From contig JAYMTA010000918.1 of assembly GCA_036897625.1 (NCBI GenBank), positions 1-23,044 of the forward strand: a stretch of DNA of 23,044 nucleotides, given 5' to 3'. This document shows positions 11,794-22,794 of this stretch, piece after piece. Position 1 is the stretch's first letter. Every line of letters begins with the position of its first letter. The notes under the pieces were generated by a model that did not search any database, was not told the DNA's origin, and saw only the letters and a program-made list of their open reading frames with translations. This DNA is from Pelargonium cotyledonis. Taxonomy: Eukaryota; Streptophyta; Magnoliopsida; Geraniales; Geraniaceae. A program made the position numbers and the translations under genes.

Positions 11794-13202
11794 GTAGATT
11801 TTTGCGAGCTTTGGATTTATTTATTTTTCCACTGCATGCTTGTTTTCTTCTTTTTTTATTATCACATCGCTGCTTGCATCGCGTTGTTTTTTGCTGCTCA
11901 TTTTGATCCTGATCCTGCTGTGAACGGTTAATTTTTGCTGCATTGGTCTCTGTAACTTATAATCGTTCCCCGGTGTGTGTGGTTGTGCTGTAGACCTCTT
12001 ATTTTTGGGTTAATTTTACTGTACGTCTCGGTTACTCAACTTTGAATTGTATGTTCATCTCTGTGCATAGTGAGAATGTAGGTATGTTTCTGTCAACGAT
12101 GGTTGTTTTGAACATTTTGCGTCTTTGTTGATTGAACTTGATGTTCTACAGTAGTGTGATTACTTAACTTCTGCTCATGTTCAATTTGACCTCAATTTGC
12201 TGCATTGGCCTCTCTAACTTGTAATTGTGCTTCAGTGTGTGTGGTTGTGCTGTAGAGTGTAGACCTCTTATGTTGGGGCTAATTTTACTTAGTGTTTTGG
12301 TTACTCAACTGGAATTGTATGTTCATCTCTGTGCATAGTGAGAATGTAGGTATGCTTATGTCAACAATGTCTGTTTTGAACATTTTGCATCTTTGTTGAT
12401 TGAACTTAATGTTCTATAGTATTGCGATTACTTAACTTCTATTCATGTTTAATTTGTTCTCATTTTGCTGCGTTAGTCTCTGTAATTTATAATCGTACTT
12501 CAGTGTGTGTAATTGTGCTGTAGACCTCTTATGTTGGAGCTAATTTTACTGTGTGGTTTGGTAACTCAACTTTGAAATATATGTTCATCTATCTGCATTG
12601 TGAGAATGTAGGTATGCTTCTGTCAGCAATGGCTGTTTTGGATATTTTGCGTCTTTGTTGATTGAACTTTATGTGCTATACTTCTATAAAATTATGATTC
12701 TTGTAGCTTCATGCTGGAGGTATCTATTCCCTACTTGTTTACATATTTGATTTGTCTTTTAGTTTTGGCGTTTTTATATGCTTTACTAAATGCATGCACT
12801 TGTTTGTGTCAGTACAGGTCAAATTTTGTCATTAGAATTTCAGTTTAGCATTTGATTTACAAAAATCTTAGTAAAAAGTTCATATTATTGCTTTATTATG
12901 AAAGTATATTTCCCTCTAAAGGGATGATATTTTATAGTACAGTCTAAGTACTCTGTCGAAAGTGCTTTTAAGGTTTGTTTGTCAGGTTATATTTTTTTAG
13001 GGGTTTTCTGACCTATCTCTAGGCTTCTGATTGTCCATGAGTAGTTTTTTATCTATAGTTTTATAGTCTCTATTATGTGACCTTTGGAACGTACCCTTCT
13101 TGGGTTTTTGTTCCTTTCACCATCATTATGCAAGGATATGTGCTTGTCTGCTTGACAATTGGCCTTTCATTCAAAATAATTATTGAATCTCTTGCATTGA
13201 AG
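11794..13202 (+). other. AGO6 leader intron (about 1.4 kb)
   Basis: This T-rich, non-coding stretch has intron-like composition, with a donor at 11794 and an acceptor at the AG ending at 13202; the AG ending at 13209 is an alternative. Its first half is filled by three tandem copies of a unit of about 265 bp. Long 5' UTR introns in plants often raise expression, and that may apply here. The exact acceptor is uncertain. Confidence 0.6.
11937..12700 (+). repeat. Three tandem copies of a roughly 265-bp unit in the AGO6 leader intron
   Basis: Copies begin at 11937, 12199 and 12467, each with GCTGC(A/G)TT followed by a GTCTCTGTAA-like stretch. The spacings are 262 and 268 bp; the third copy decays after about 12680-12700. 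All share GTGTGTG, TGTGCTGTAGA, ACCTCTTAT, GAGAATGTAGGTATG, CATTTTGCGTCTTTGTTGATTGAAC (as shorter matching blocks with substitutions) and CTTAACTTCT-like tails. By eye the copies are roughly 85% alike, so the triplication is not very recent. No transposon ends were seen, so unequal crossing-over is the likely origin. Confidence 0.93.
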
Positions 13203-13230
13203 GCTGTAGACTTCTGGCTCCGGGACAAGG

Positions 13231-16200
13231 ATGGATGAGGTGGAAGGTACTGGGGAAGCGGATAGGGGCCAACCTTTGCCCTCTGAACCTGCAATTACAC
13301 CACCTGATGTGAAGCCAGAACAGAAGAACCTTCCTAAGTATACTATCATCAGTAGGTGTGGGTTTGGGAGTGGTGGGAAACATGTACCTTTGCTCACCAA
13401 CCATTTTAAAGTGTCCATTAATGACCCAGATGTGGTCTTTTACCAATATAGTGTATGTTTATAATTCTTTTTCCCCTTCATTTTCTTTGAAGTGCATGTT
13501 GTTTCTTGTGTCATATTTATTATGCCATATTTTAGGTTTCAATTACTTCAGAAGATAAAGGAATTGTTGAAGGCAAGGGAATTGGAAGAAAATTGATTGA
13601 CAGGCTTTACCAAACGTACTCTTCTGAACTTGATAATAAGAGGTTTGCATATGACGGTGAGAAAACTTTGTTCACCACAGGTCCTCTACCACAGAACAAG
13701 TTTGAGTTCACGGTGGTGCTTGAGGATTCATTTGCAAAATGGTGAGTTCTTTTGCCATTTCCTTCAACAGTTGTGGATTTGGAAATCATTTTGCTTTCTG
13801 ACTTAGTGGCTTACGTCCACTCTACATTGTGACAGTGAAAATGGGAGTTCTGGTCGCAGCGAAAGTCACAGTACATTTGCTAAACGATCAAGGCATGTTT
13901 TCAAGTCAAGGACTTTCAAGTTAGAGATAAGCTATGCTGCGAAAGTACCTCTGAAGTATATTACTCTTGCCCTCGAAGGAAATGAGACAGATAATCATAC
14001 TCTGGGTGCACTCAGGGTACTTGACATTATACTGAGACAACAAGCAGCTAACAGGTGCTTTTGTCTGCATTTGTTTATTTTGTTTGGCAAATAAAGTGGC
14101 TTTTATTATGCTGTCAGCGTTAACTTTATGAACTGTATGGCCATTGATCGGCAGAGGGTGTCTTTTGGTGAGGCAGTCATTCTTTAATGATGACTCTAGG
14201 AACTTCAATGACATCGGAGGAGGTGCAGTTGGTGTTCAGGGTTTCCATTCTAGCTTTTGTCAAACTCAGGGCGGTTTATCTCTTAATATGGGTACTATTC
14301 CTTATTACCACTTCCAAACACTATAATTGTATCTTTCTGCTTGTACTGTTGTACTTGTCTGTTGATACCGCTGCATCTGTTATCTATGCAGATGTATCTA
14401 CAACGCTGATCCTGAAGCCTGGACCTGTGCTTGATTTTTTAAAAGCCAACCAAAACGCCAGAGATGTTCGGAACATTGATTGGGTGAAGGTAGAGAGCTG
14501 CTAAACTTTGCTGGCTAGATTCAGCTTTAATGTTTGTCTCATGAACTTTTTCTTGTTGCAATGTGCAGGCAAAAAAGATGTTAAAGAATATGCGGGTTAA
14601 AACAAACCACACTGGCATGGAATTCAAAATTATCGGTTTGAGTGATAAGCCCTGCAATCAGCAATAGTATGTGATTTTCTTAAAATGTTTTTACTCTTCA
14701 TACCTGTGAAAGGTCTAAGTTGGTTAATTTTGCTCCTAGTTTTTCGATGAAATTGAGAAATGGCGACGGTGAAAATGGTGAAGAGCAGGCAGAAGAGATT
14801 ACTGTTTACGAGTATTTTATCAAACACTGTGGCATAGAACTCACCTATTCTGCATACCTGCCATGCCTTGTAGTTGGGAGACCAAAACGGCCCTACTATC
14901 TACCATTGGAGGTCTGCAAATTTAGTTTACACTCATGCACACCCTTCCACTATGAATATCATTCTCTTTCTTTTTGGTATTTCAGGTCTGTTCGCTCGTA
15001 TCACTTCAGCGATATACAAAAGCACTATCTGTAATGCAGAGAGCTGCTTTAGTTGAAAAATCAAGACAAAAACCTCATGAAAGAATCAAAATTGTGACTG
15101 ATGTAAGTACTGCGAATCACCTGAACTATCATTTATTTGCTTTCGATGATGCAATATCTTATAGCTAGCTTAATCTTGTAGGCTATGGGAAAATACAATT
15201 TTGCTGATGATCCACTGCTTGCTGCATGTGGTATTTCTATAGAGAAAGAGTTGTCCGAGGTTGATGGCCGTGTCCTTGACACGCCGAAGGTAAAAATTGG
15301 CTCTATGGGGAAGAGCAGATCGTAGTAAGGTGCTTGTTCCTTTAATTATACCAATTTGCAATCTAATTTTCTTTTTAATTTACAGTTGAAGGTTGGTAGT
15401 GACGAGGATTGTATCCCCCGAATGGGACGGTGGAACTTCAACAATAAGGTCTTATTTTGATGTTTTTAATATCTGAAAGAAAAGATGTTTGGTTGAGCAA
15501 ATCGTAATCTGGTTATTGTTGGATTAACTGAATTAGCAGCTTATAGTGATTGTTCCCACCTTTTGATTGCAGACAGTTTTTAACCCTATGAATATTAGTT
15601 GTTGGGCTGTTGTCAACTTTTCCACCTGCTGTGATACTAGTTATATCTGCCGTGAGCTTATCAGTTGTGGAATGAAAAAGGGCATGGTAGATTCCATCCT
15701 CTCCTGCATAAATTTTTTTATTATTATTTGTTTTATTGATTATACTCTCCCTCTATCTTTTTCTCCTATATGTCAATGAAGCATATTGAACGCCCGTATA
15801 CATTAATTGAGGAAGATTCACAATCTAGAAGAGCTAGCCCTATTGCTAGAGTAGAAAAGATGATTGACCTGCTTATGGATAAGCTTCCAAATGTTCCCGA
15901 GTTCATACTTTGTGTCTTGCCAGAGAAGAAAAACTCCAGTATTTATGGTATGGCTTTATCGTGTTAGTTGGATCTTTCTTCTTTTGATTATCTTATAAAT
16001 TTGTATTCTCTTAAATATCCAGGACCCTGGAAGAAGAAATGTCTTTGTGATATTGGATTTGCCACACAATGCATTTCCCCTGCTAAAATTAATGACCAGT
16101 ATCTCACAAATGTACTTCTTAAGATCAATTCCAAGGTAAAGTGGACCTAGAAAAGTGCAACAATATGTACATGTCTATGTTATCAATGCCGTGTTATTGC

Positions 16201-18749
16201 TAGCTTTTTATCATGTTTGGTTTTATAGCTAGGAGGAATAAATTCTTTGCTGGCAATAGAGCACAACTCATGCATCCCATTGATAACCGATGCTCCAACA
16301 ATGATTTTGGGTATGGATGTGTCTCATGGATCTCCTGGCCGATCAGATATTCCATCTATAGCTGCGGTAATTTGTCCATGATTTCTTTTTCTTTTTTGTG
16401 CACGATTTTGTTTTTACTTTGCTTGACAAACTTAATTTTAATGTTACTACTTTCATATGTTCAAACCTACAGGTTGTTGGCTCTTTGTCTTGGCCGCTGA
16501 TTTCAAGGTACAAAGCATCTGTAAGGACACAGTCGCCTAAGTCTGAGATCATTGATTCCTTATACAAGCCTTTACCAAATGGAGTTGATGATGGAATCAT
16601 GAGGTATTCAAATGAATCATATAGAATTGGCATGTAACTATTTATTTCATAGTTATAAGATCACATGACAAGTTATCAATAATTACATACATTCTCTAGG
16701 TCATTCAACGTTGATTCATTGATTTCAGAATATCAAAATATGATGTAATGAACTATTTCATAATATATTTCTTAATCTCCTGTATATGTATTCTCATCCC
16801 TTTGAGGTAAAAATATTAATGTTAGTACCATTGCATTGCTTAATACATGTTAATATTATTTGTTCTATAGGGAACTGCTTGTGGAGTTCTTTAGAACAAG
16901 TCGTGGAGTCAAACCCAAACGGATTATTGTGTTCAGGTACCATTTCACCATATGGATTATGTTCAGTTATATTTATCTGTCTGTCTTGAAAAAACTTAAA
17001 TCATTAAATCTTAATAGTGCTTAATTGTGTTTATTTTGGTGCCTTGGGTTGGTTGGATTTTAAATGTTTTTTTCACCATAAGGCCTTATGTAGCATAACA
17101 CTGTTTGTCTTGAAGCTTGAATTATTGCATCACATCTATCAGAGCATAATTGGTCATGCAGATAATTAGCTACTTGTTGCTGCTTCAAACAAACATGTTC
17201 TCGGGGCCAGGTTCTCCCGCCTCAGGAAAACAGAGATCTTGAATTTGAATTTGTGTCCTTATGGCATGGGGCCAGCCACCAGTTGTGTCCTTTGACAATG
17301 TTGGGATTAGTCGAGTGATCTTTGGTTTAGACACCTTTCATTAACCCCAAAAAGTTGGAGTCTGAAATTGTTAATCGGATTTATAATTTGCTCCTAGCAA
17401 GCCTAATAATTTATCTTAAAAAAATCCAAGATCTAGAAGCTACTTGAAGAAAAAGAGCCTACGCATGTGTTTGAAGAACTGGACATTCATTATCTAAGCA
17501 GACTCTATTCTTGAATATTCGCAATACTTTCTGAGATGCTTTGAATCCAATGAGTCTATTGCCGGTTGTTCATTATTGGATCAGATTTAACTGTCATTTC
17601 CCTTTCATAAGGGATATTGGACATTCAGAATATGCAATCCACATTTTACATTTTATTACTATATGAACATAGAAGTAAGCAATTTTTCCTTGTGGTCTTC
17701 AAAATATGCTTGACGTCTGCAATATGTATGCATATATTTTTGTTATTGCACGAGTGAAATGTGTGGGTATGTTTTCCGTACCGTTGCATGCTTATCAATT
17801 TATAATGAATCATTTAGAGCCGTGTTCCATTTTATTCAGTTACTGTACTATATATTACAGGGATGGAGTGAGCGAATCTCAATTTAACCAAGTTTTGGAC
17901 AAGGAGCTGGAGCAAATGATAAAGGTTCTCTCCTAGAGTACATTTTAGTTCAAATATTGTTTCAATTGAAACTTTCAGGGCTCAATTTTTTTATAAGATT
18001 TGGACTTGCTCATTTGACTTGCATCTACCACACTTGTCCATGATATGTTATTTAAATGAAATACAAATCCATGTTCTAATAACCCATATATCTTCTGAAA
18101 CTGTTGTCATCTTAAAGTCCTATTTAATTTTTTTTTTACACGATCGATGCATGCTCACATTCAGATAGATATATAGGTATATTTATTTATATCTGTCTGC
18201 CCGCAAACACTTTGAATGATGCTTCTTTCCTGCATATGACCGTTTTGGATGTTGGCAGGATTTGATCCCAGGTTCTCATGGCACTGCTACCAGAACTAGC
18301 TTGTGACTCCTTGTCTTTTCTTGTTGCTGATGTTCTGTTTTGAAAGTCGATATCTTTTATTGCAGGCTTACCAGCATCTTGGTGAGGAAGACATTCCAAA
18401 ATTTACTGTGATTGTGGGCCAGAAGAATCACCACACAAGGCTGTTCCGAGCTGATTCCAATGAAAATGTTCCACCAGGTGCTACTTCTTTTTGTTACTTT
18501 ACCTATGTTTCACTCAATGCCTGCTGTACTCATGCTCACTATCATCTCTACAGGGACAGTTGTGGACAAAAAAATTATGCATCCAAGAAACTATGACTTC
18601 TACATGTGCGCTCAGTCTGGGATGATTGTAAGTTTTTCTTGGGACATTTTCGTAAATATGTTCTGGATTCTATACTATTTGTGCCCTTTTAGAGATTAAA
18701 TACTCAATTAGGTTCTAAGATATGGGATGAAAGCACCTATTTGTCCACT

Positions 18750-18782
<33 letters not shown>

Positions 18783-19666
18783 GCAATATTAACTGGACTG
18801 AGCCACTCATAAGAAGCTGAACATAAATTTATGTAGTTTGGCAAGAATGCTATGTCCTTGGTTACTCCAGATAACAGACTCTCAGATTAACAATTTACAT
18901 TAACCACTTAACCAGCAACTTGACAACATGTACGGGAAAGCATCCTCAAGAGTCAGGTTGGAATGACCTTGTGCTCTTGCCTCTGAAAGTTCTCAATCCA
19001 TATAAGATACAAGAGAATCTGACAAAAGGCATTAGTTTTATCCTCCCACTCCTTAACATTATTGAAACAAATGGTCATTTATTTTTGTCTGTTTTGCTAA
19101 TACTTACCAACTTTATATACATATTTATGTCCATAACTTTTGTCTTCCATCATTGACGTTATGATAGGGAACTTCTCGGCCCACACACTATCATGTCTTG
19201 CTTGACGAAATAGGTTTCTCTCCCGACGACTTGCAAAATTTAGTCCATTCCCTATCATATGTGTAAGCTTTCAAATTACATTTTCTACTCAAAGGCGACT
19301 GAAATTGACTGAATTCTCTCTTCCCTATTCTCGTTATTCATTTATTTTTCACTTTATTCAGATACCAAAGGAGTACCTCTGCAGTTTCAATCGGTAACCT
19401 ATTCTCCACCTTATTGACATAAGCATGAAGAAAGTAACATTTCTCCATTTGCTATTGTTGCTTCATCTCACTAATGTCTCCTAACTGCAGTGGCTCCTAT
19501 CTGCTACGCCCACCACGCTGCAGCACAGATGGCACAATTTATAAAGTTCGAGGATTTGTCGGAGACCTCTTCAGTACAGAATGGCATCACATCAATTGGG
19601 GCAGTTCCGGTTCCTGAACTCCCTAGGTTGCATAAGAATGTCCAAGGTTCGATGTTCTTTTGTTGA
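13231..19666 (+). CDS. AGO6: ARGONAUTE 6-type protein (AGO4/6/9 clade), 22 coding exons, complete
   Basis: AGO6 binds 24-nt siRNAs and directs DNA methylation at transposons and repeats in the nucleus. Exons: 13231-13452, 13536-13741, 13836-14054, 14155-14291, 14392-14489, 14569-14666, 14740-14911, 14986-15102, 15182-15289, 15386-15448, 15573-15686, 15782-15947, 16023-16135, 16229-16366, 16473-16603, 16871-16936, 17861-17924, 18366-18477, 18554-18627, 19168-19262, 19362-19393, 19491-19666. All introns are GT-AG and the frame is open for 906 aa; Arabidopsis AGO6 has 878. In order: N domain (TNHFKVSIN near 60), linker (GGLSLNMDVSTTL near 255), PAZ about 265-385, MID about 470-600, PIWI about 540-860. 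The slicer tetrad is D641 (GMDVSHG), E682 (KSEIID), D724 (RDGVSES) and H856 (CYAHH). The protein ends in MFFC. AGO6 rather than AGO4 is favoured by the [19 protein letters not shown] and GISIEKE stretches. The ATG at 13231 is the first in frame after the leader acceptor. Confidence 0.96.
16937..17860 (+). other. AGO6 intron between coding exons 16 and 17 (924 bp)
   Basis: This is the longest intron within the AGO6 coding region; most others are 73-130 bp. It splits the codon for R723, just before catalytic D724. The excess length includes a SINE-like relic at about 17195-17345 and flanking AT-rich sequence in which I recognise nothing else. Confidence 0.9.
17195..17345 (+). mobile_element. 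Probable SINE relic (tRNA-derived, plant TS/Au-like tail)
   Basis: The stretch GGGATTAGTCGAGTGATC followed by GGTTTAGACACC (about 17303-17335) resembles the conserved 3' region of many eudicot SINEs (GGGATTAGTCGAG ... CGGACACC). Upstream, AGATCTTGAATTTGAATTTG at about 17232 is placed and worded like a diverged pol III box B. The 5' end, poly(A)/T tail and target duplication are not clear, so this is an old, eroded copy. The family call rests on remembered consensus, not alignment. Confidence 0.45.
18751..18780. repeat. (AG)15 microsatellite
   Basis: A perfect AG run of 30 bases lies in the AGO6 intron 18628-19167. It is simple-sequence DNA away from the splice sites and a likely length polymorphism. 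Confidence 0.95.
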
Positions 19667-19940
19667 GCTCTGCGGTAAATACTTGCAAGTTGACTGTTTT
19701 TTCAACACTGTAGTGTACAGGGATTGTACATATAGACAGGTAACCCCAATTTTTGTTGAGTTAGGCACAGGTTACACAGAAAGTCAACTCTTTAGTAAGC
19801 ATTGAACAACCAAGGAGATAAAACTGGCTAGTTAGACATCCATGGAACTTTTATGGCCTAGACTGTTAAGTTTTTGACCATATTATAATATTTATGAAGG
19901 CTTAGACCAGCTTTGTGTTAGAAATCATGTAAGCATCAAA
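19667..19940 (+). other. AGO6 3' UTR (end not determined)
   Basis: This is the AT-rich sequence after the TGA at 19664-19666. I see no clean AATAAA. A near-upstream-element-like stretch, TATAATATTTATGAAGG, occurs near 19882-19898, so cleavage somewhere around 19900-19950 is plausible. The open frame at 19581-19805 is an off-frame shadow of the last exon. Confidence 0.4.
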
Positions 19941-19942
19941 AC

Positions 19943-19986
19943 CTTGGTTAAGTTATATCAAAAAAAAAAAAAAAACTTGGTTAAGT
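19943..19986. repeat. A16 tract between two 11-bp direct repeats
   Basis: The sequence CTTGGTTAAGT occurs at 19943-19953 and again at 19976-19986. Between them lie TATATC and an uninterrupted run of 16 A (19960-19975). Direct repeats around an A-tail are the footprint of LINE-type target-primed insertion, here with almost no cargo. Replication slippage is an alternative. Confidence 0.7.
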
Positions 19987-20384
19987 ATTTATGCATATAT
20001 ATGGTTTCCGATTTTGGTATTGTGTGATCCTAAGGGGGTTGTTTGGATGGTAGGATAGGGTCTACTGCGAGTCGATTTGTTGCTTTTATTAGAATGAACT
20101 TTACAGCTAGAGAAATGTTTAGGAGAGTCCATCGCGTCGGTGAATGGTGTTTATTAACTTGGTTTTGTTGTACTATGGCTTTTATAGTGTTGTTGAGCAT
20201 ATTTTCAACAATAGAGCTTTAACTTCATTGACCAACTCCCAACTGCTTTGTTGAGTTTTTATTTGACTTTGTGGTTAGTGGTGATTATTGCACTTGCATT
20301 TGCTGCATTTCATCACCGTATCCAATATGGGAGTTCTAATTATTGCTGAAGGATGAGTAGATGTTGCAGTTTGCGACATATGTG

Positions 20385-20925
20385 GCCTAACACGAGCACA
20401 ACACGATTTGAGCTTGTTTGAGATTGACATGTTCATGACCGTGTCGTGTGTGTGTGGAGAATCTGAAACGCACACGTGAAAATGCATTATTAACTATAAA
20501 TAGTAAGTCAACACTATTGAATCATATTGGTTAGTTACTTGTTATTGTCCTTTTTGTTGTCATCTCCACATGAACACGTACGACACGATAATATGATTAA
20601 TGTTAAGATAGTATGTTAACACGGTTAATTCATATTGGTTAGTCGCCAATTCTCTTTTATGTCGCACATATCTACTTTGTTTTCATCATATCTTTTCCCG
20701 CATGTTTATGCATATGGTTCAAATCTAATGTGCTTTAATTACATGTGAAAATAGAGGGTAAGAGCAACATCAATTGCAATTTTCTTCCTCTTTAGGTAAA
20801 ATACTGACACGCCAACACGGTTATTACAGGTGTCGTGTTAGTGTTGACACTAGGATGTGACTGTTTAACGTGTTATGTTTTTGTTGGTTCGTAAAACACA
20901 TTAGCACGAATTGTCAGCTCATTGC
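20385..20925. repeat. Degenerate ACACG/CGTGT-rich dispersed repeat, class unassigned
   Basis: Variants of AACACG, GACACGA and their complements recur at about 20390, 20441, 20575, 20614, 20806-20860, 20868 and 20900. A 14-bp direct repeat, TCATATTGGTTAGT, occurs near 20522 and 20631. Motif clusters of this kind are common in dispersed plant repeats, but I see no terminal repeats, target duplication or coding remnant that would name a family. Confidence 0.35.
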
Positions 20926-21168
20926 CTCTATGTAAAAGATAGGCTGTGATTTGTATGGGCTGGGAGTTGAGCTGGCTAGGCTCAGGCCAAATATGAGTGA
21001 ATGGGGTAGCGTTTTCATCATGAACACAATGCACAAATCACATGTTAGCTCCCCAATAAACGTTTTTTTATTTAAATATTCTCTTTAGTCTTTATGGTCA
21101 AAACGGTCAATGTGGGTCAAGAAATCTCATCAGAAAGTGTTGATGTCTCTGTCTTGCTCGATTTGTCG

Positions 21169-21182
21169 CGTACACGTGTACG
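21169..21182. promoter_or_regulatory. Perfect 14-bp palindrome with G-box core
   Basis: The sequence CGTACACGTGTACG is fully palindromic and centred on CACGTG, the core bound by plant bZIP and bHLH factors. A second ACACGTGT lies about 125 bp downstream, near 21299. No gene start is recognised next to either, so regulatory use is unproven. Confidence 0.35.
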
Positions 21183-21559
21183 ATCAGCAATCGTCCTCCT
21201 TGGAAAAAACTCTGGTGCTTGTGTTCCACCGAGTTTTCATGAACTCATCCAATGAAAACACAGAGTCGTGTCTGGTTATACACCAAGATGTCGTCGACAC
21301 ACGTGTCGCGCATAGCTACACCCTTCCGCTCCTACTCGCGCTTCACTATTTCTATTCTCGGGCCCACTCTAGGCTCCAAGAAGTTTCTTTTGGACAACAT
21401 TAACCAAGGTAGACCAAAATACCCATAACCTTATGAAAATGACATTTTTGCCCCTAGAGGATAATAAACATGATTTGATCTATTCTGTATTTTTTCAAAA
21501 TAAATTCGTTCATATAATTAAATTGATTTTACGTTGTATTGAATTTATGCTTTACAAAT

Positions 21560-21657
21560 ATTTTTATCATTATTGTCACATTTACGTTTTACCACAAAAT
21601 TTACAGCTATTTTTATCATTATTGTCACATTTACGTTTTACCACAAAACTTACTAGT
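21560..21657. repeat. 49-bp tandem duplication
   Basis: Two adjacent copies (21560-21608 and 21609-21657) both start ATTTTTATCATTATTGTCAC. They agree for the first 40 bases and differ only in the last nine or so, which points to a fairly recent local duplication. Overlapping open frames here merely read through the repeat and have no coding character. Confidence 0.95.
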
Positions 21658-22794
21658 AATGCTCATTACATTTCAAAATGAGTATTCTTTTGAAGGAGTG
21701 AGTTTGGCCTATGTTAAACAATTTGTTTTTTGGATTTTCTCATCCTAAAGTGTTATTTGCTTATTTTGGTCAAAACATAATATTAAAGTAGTAGTATAGT
21801 ATCATTTACGCGACACAACATATACTAATTCACATTAATTAGAATGACTATTAAATATTTAAAAGGAGTGCCATAAAATGATAAAAACAATACAACACCT
21901 GCATCAATGAATTGATGCATGTTCAACAATGAAAATATAGTATGGAATCTATGGCAATAAATCCCTAAAAACCCAATGGTTTGACCGCAACCTTCATTTT
22001 TTACCTTTATTCCATTTGTGCACAAATTCTATAAAAACTCAAAATTAAACTCCCAAAATCCCATACCATCAATTTTCATTTGCATGGTTATTGCAAGAAG
22101 TTATGAGATTGAAATTATATAAACTCAAGAGCCAAGTGGTCTCAACCAAATTGGCTACACTATTATTTAGCCTCTTTTATTTTATTTTCATGTATCATTC
22201 ATTGCTAAGGTTCGTGGCAACATTGGACCGACAAGCAATATTTAGGACTTTATTCTAATTTACACAACCAAACAATCTTTTGACAAACAAAATACGTGGA
22301 CTTAAATGCCAATGGCCATGCCCTTGTCTCTGTCCCCACTCTCTAAAGCTAACAATCCTATGTACAATTGTTCATGTGATTCTGCACATAATAGGTCAAC
22401 GTGGGTCCCACATCCACCAAATCCACCGTCCTCTCACTAAGTTCTTACATGAGATTGCATATACCCAATAACTCTCCTTCATTTGGAGCTAACAATTCCT
22501 AAAACCATGACGTGTTTGTGTTGATCGTACACATAAATGTTACTTAGAATTGGTAAAAATCCGAATTACTTATTCGTGGGTCTAAATCACATCAAATAGA
22601 TTTGACCAGTTTTAAAATTTAGTTTATATTGAATGTTTGGCACGGTAAGCCTATCCATATCGCAAGTAAAACTCGTTTCAAATCTATCCTGCAACTCGAA
22701 CGGACCTATATCTCTAAGATCGAGATTGAATTAGTCTTTTTAATCCAACCTAACTCAAAATTATTTAGGACAAATAACATATTTTTTTAACACT

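Noticed and set aside
14720-15034. Open frame reading through AGO6 intron 14912-14985
   Set aside because: Splicing at GAG|GTCTGC and TTTCAG|GTCTG restores [16 protein letters not shown], as in other AGO proteins. The unspliced reading shifts frame and loses the conserved sequence.
21110-21403. 97-codon plus-strand frame downstream of AGO6
   Set aside because: It has no recognisable domain, and its composition is explained by the locally higher GC. It is noted only as a possible unrecognised transcript.
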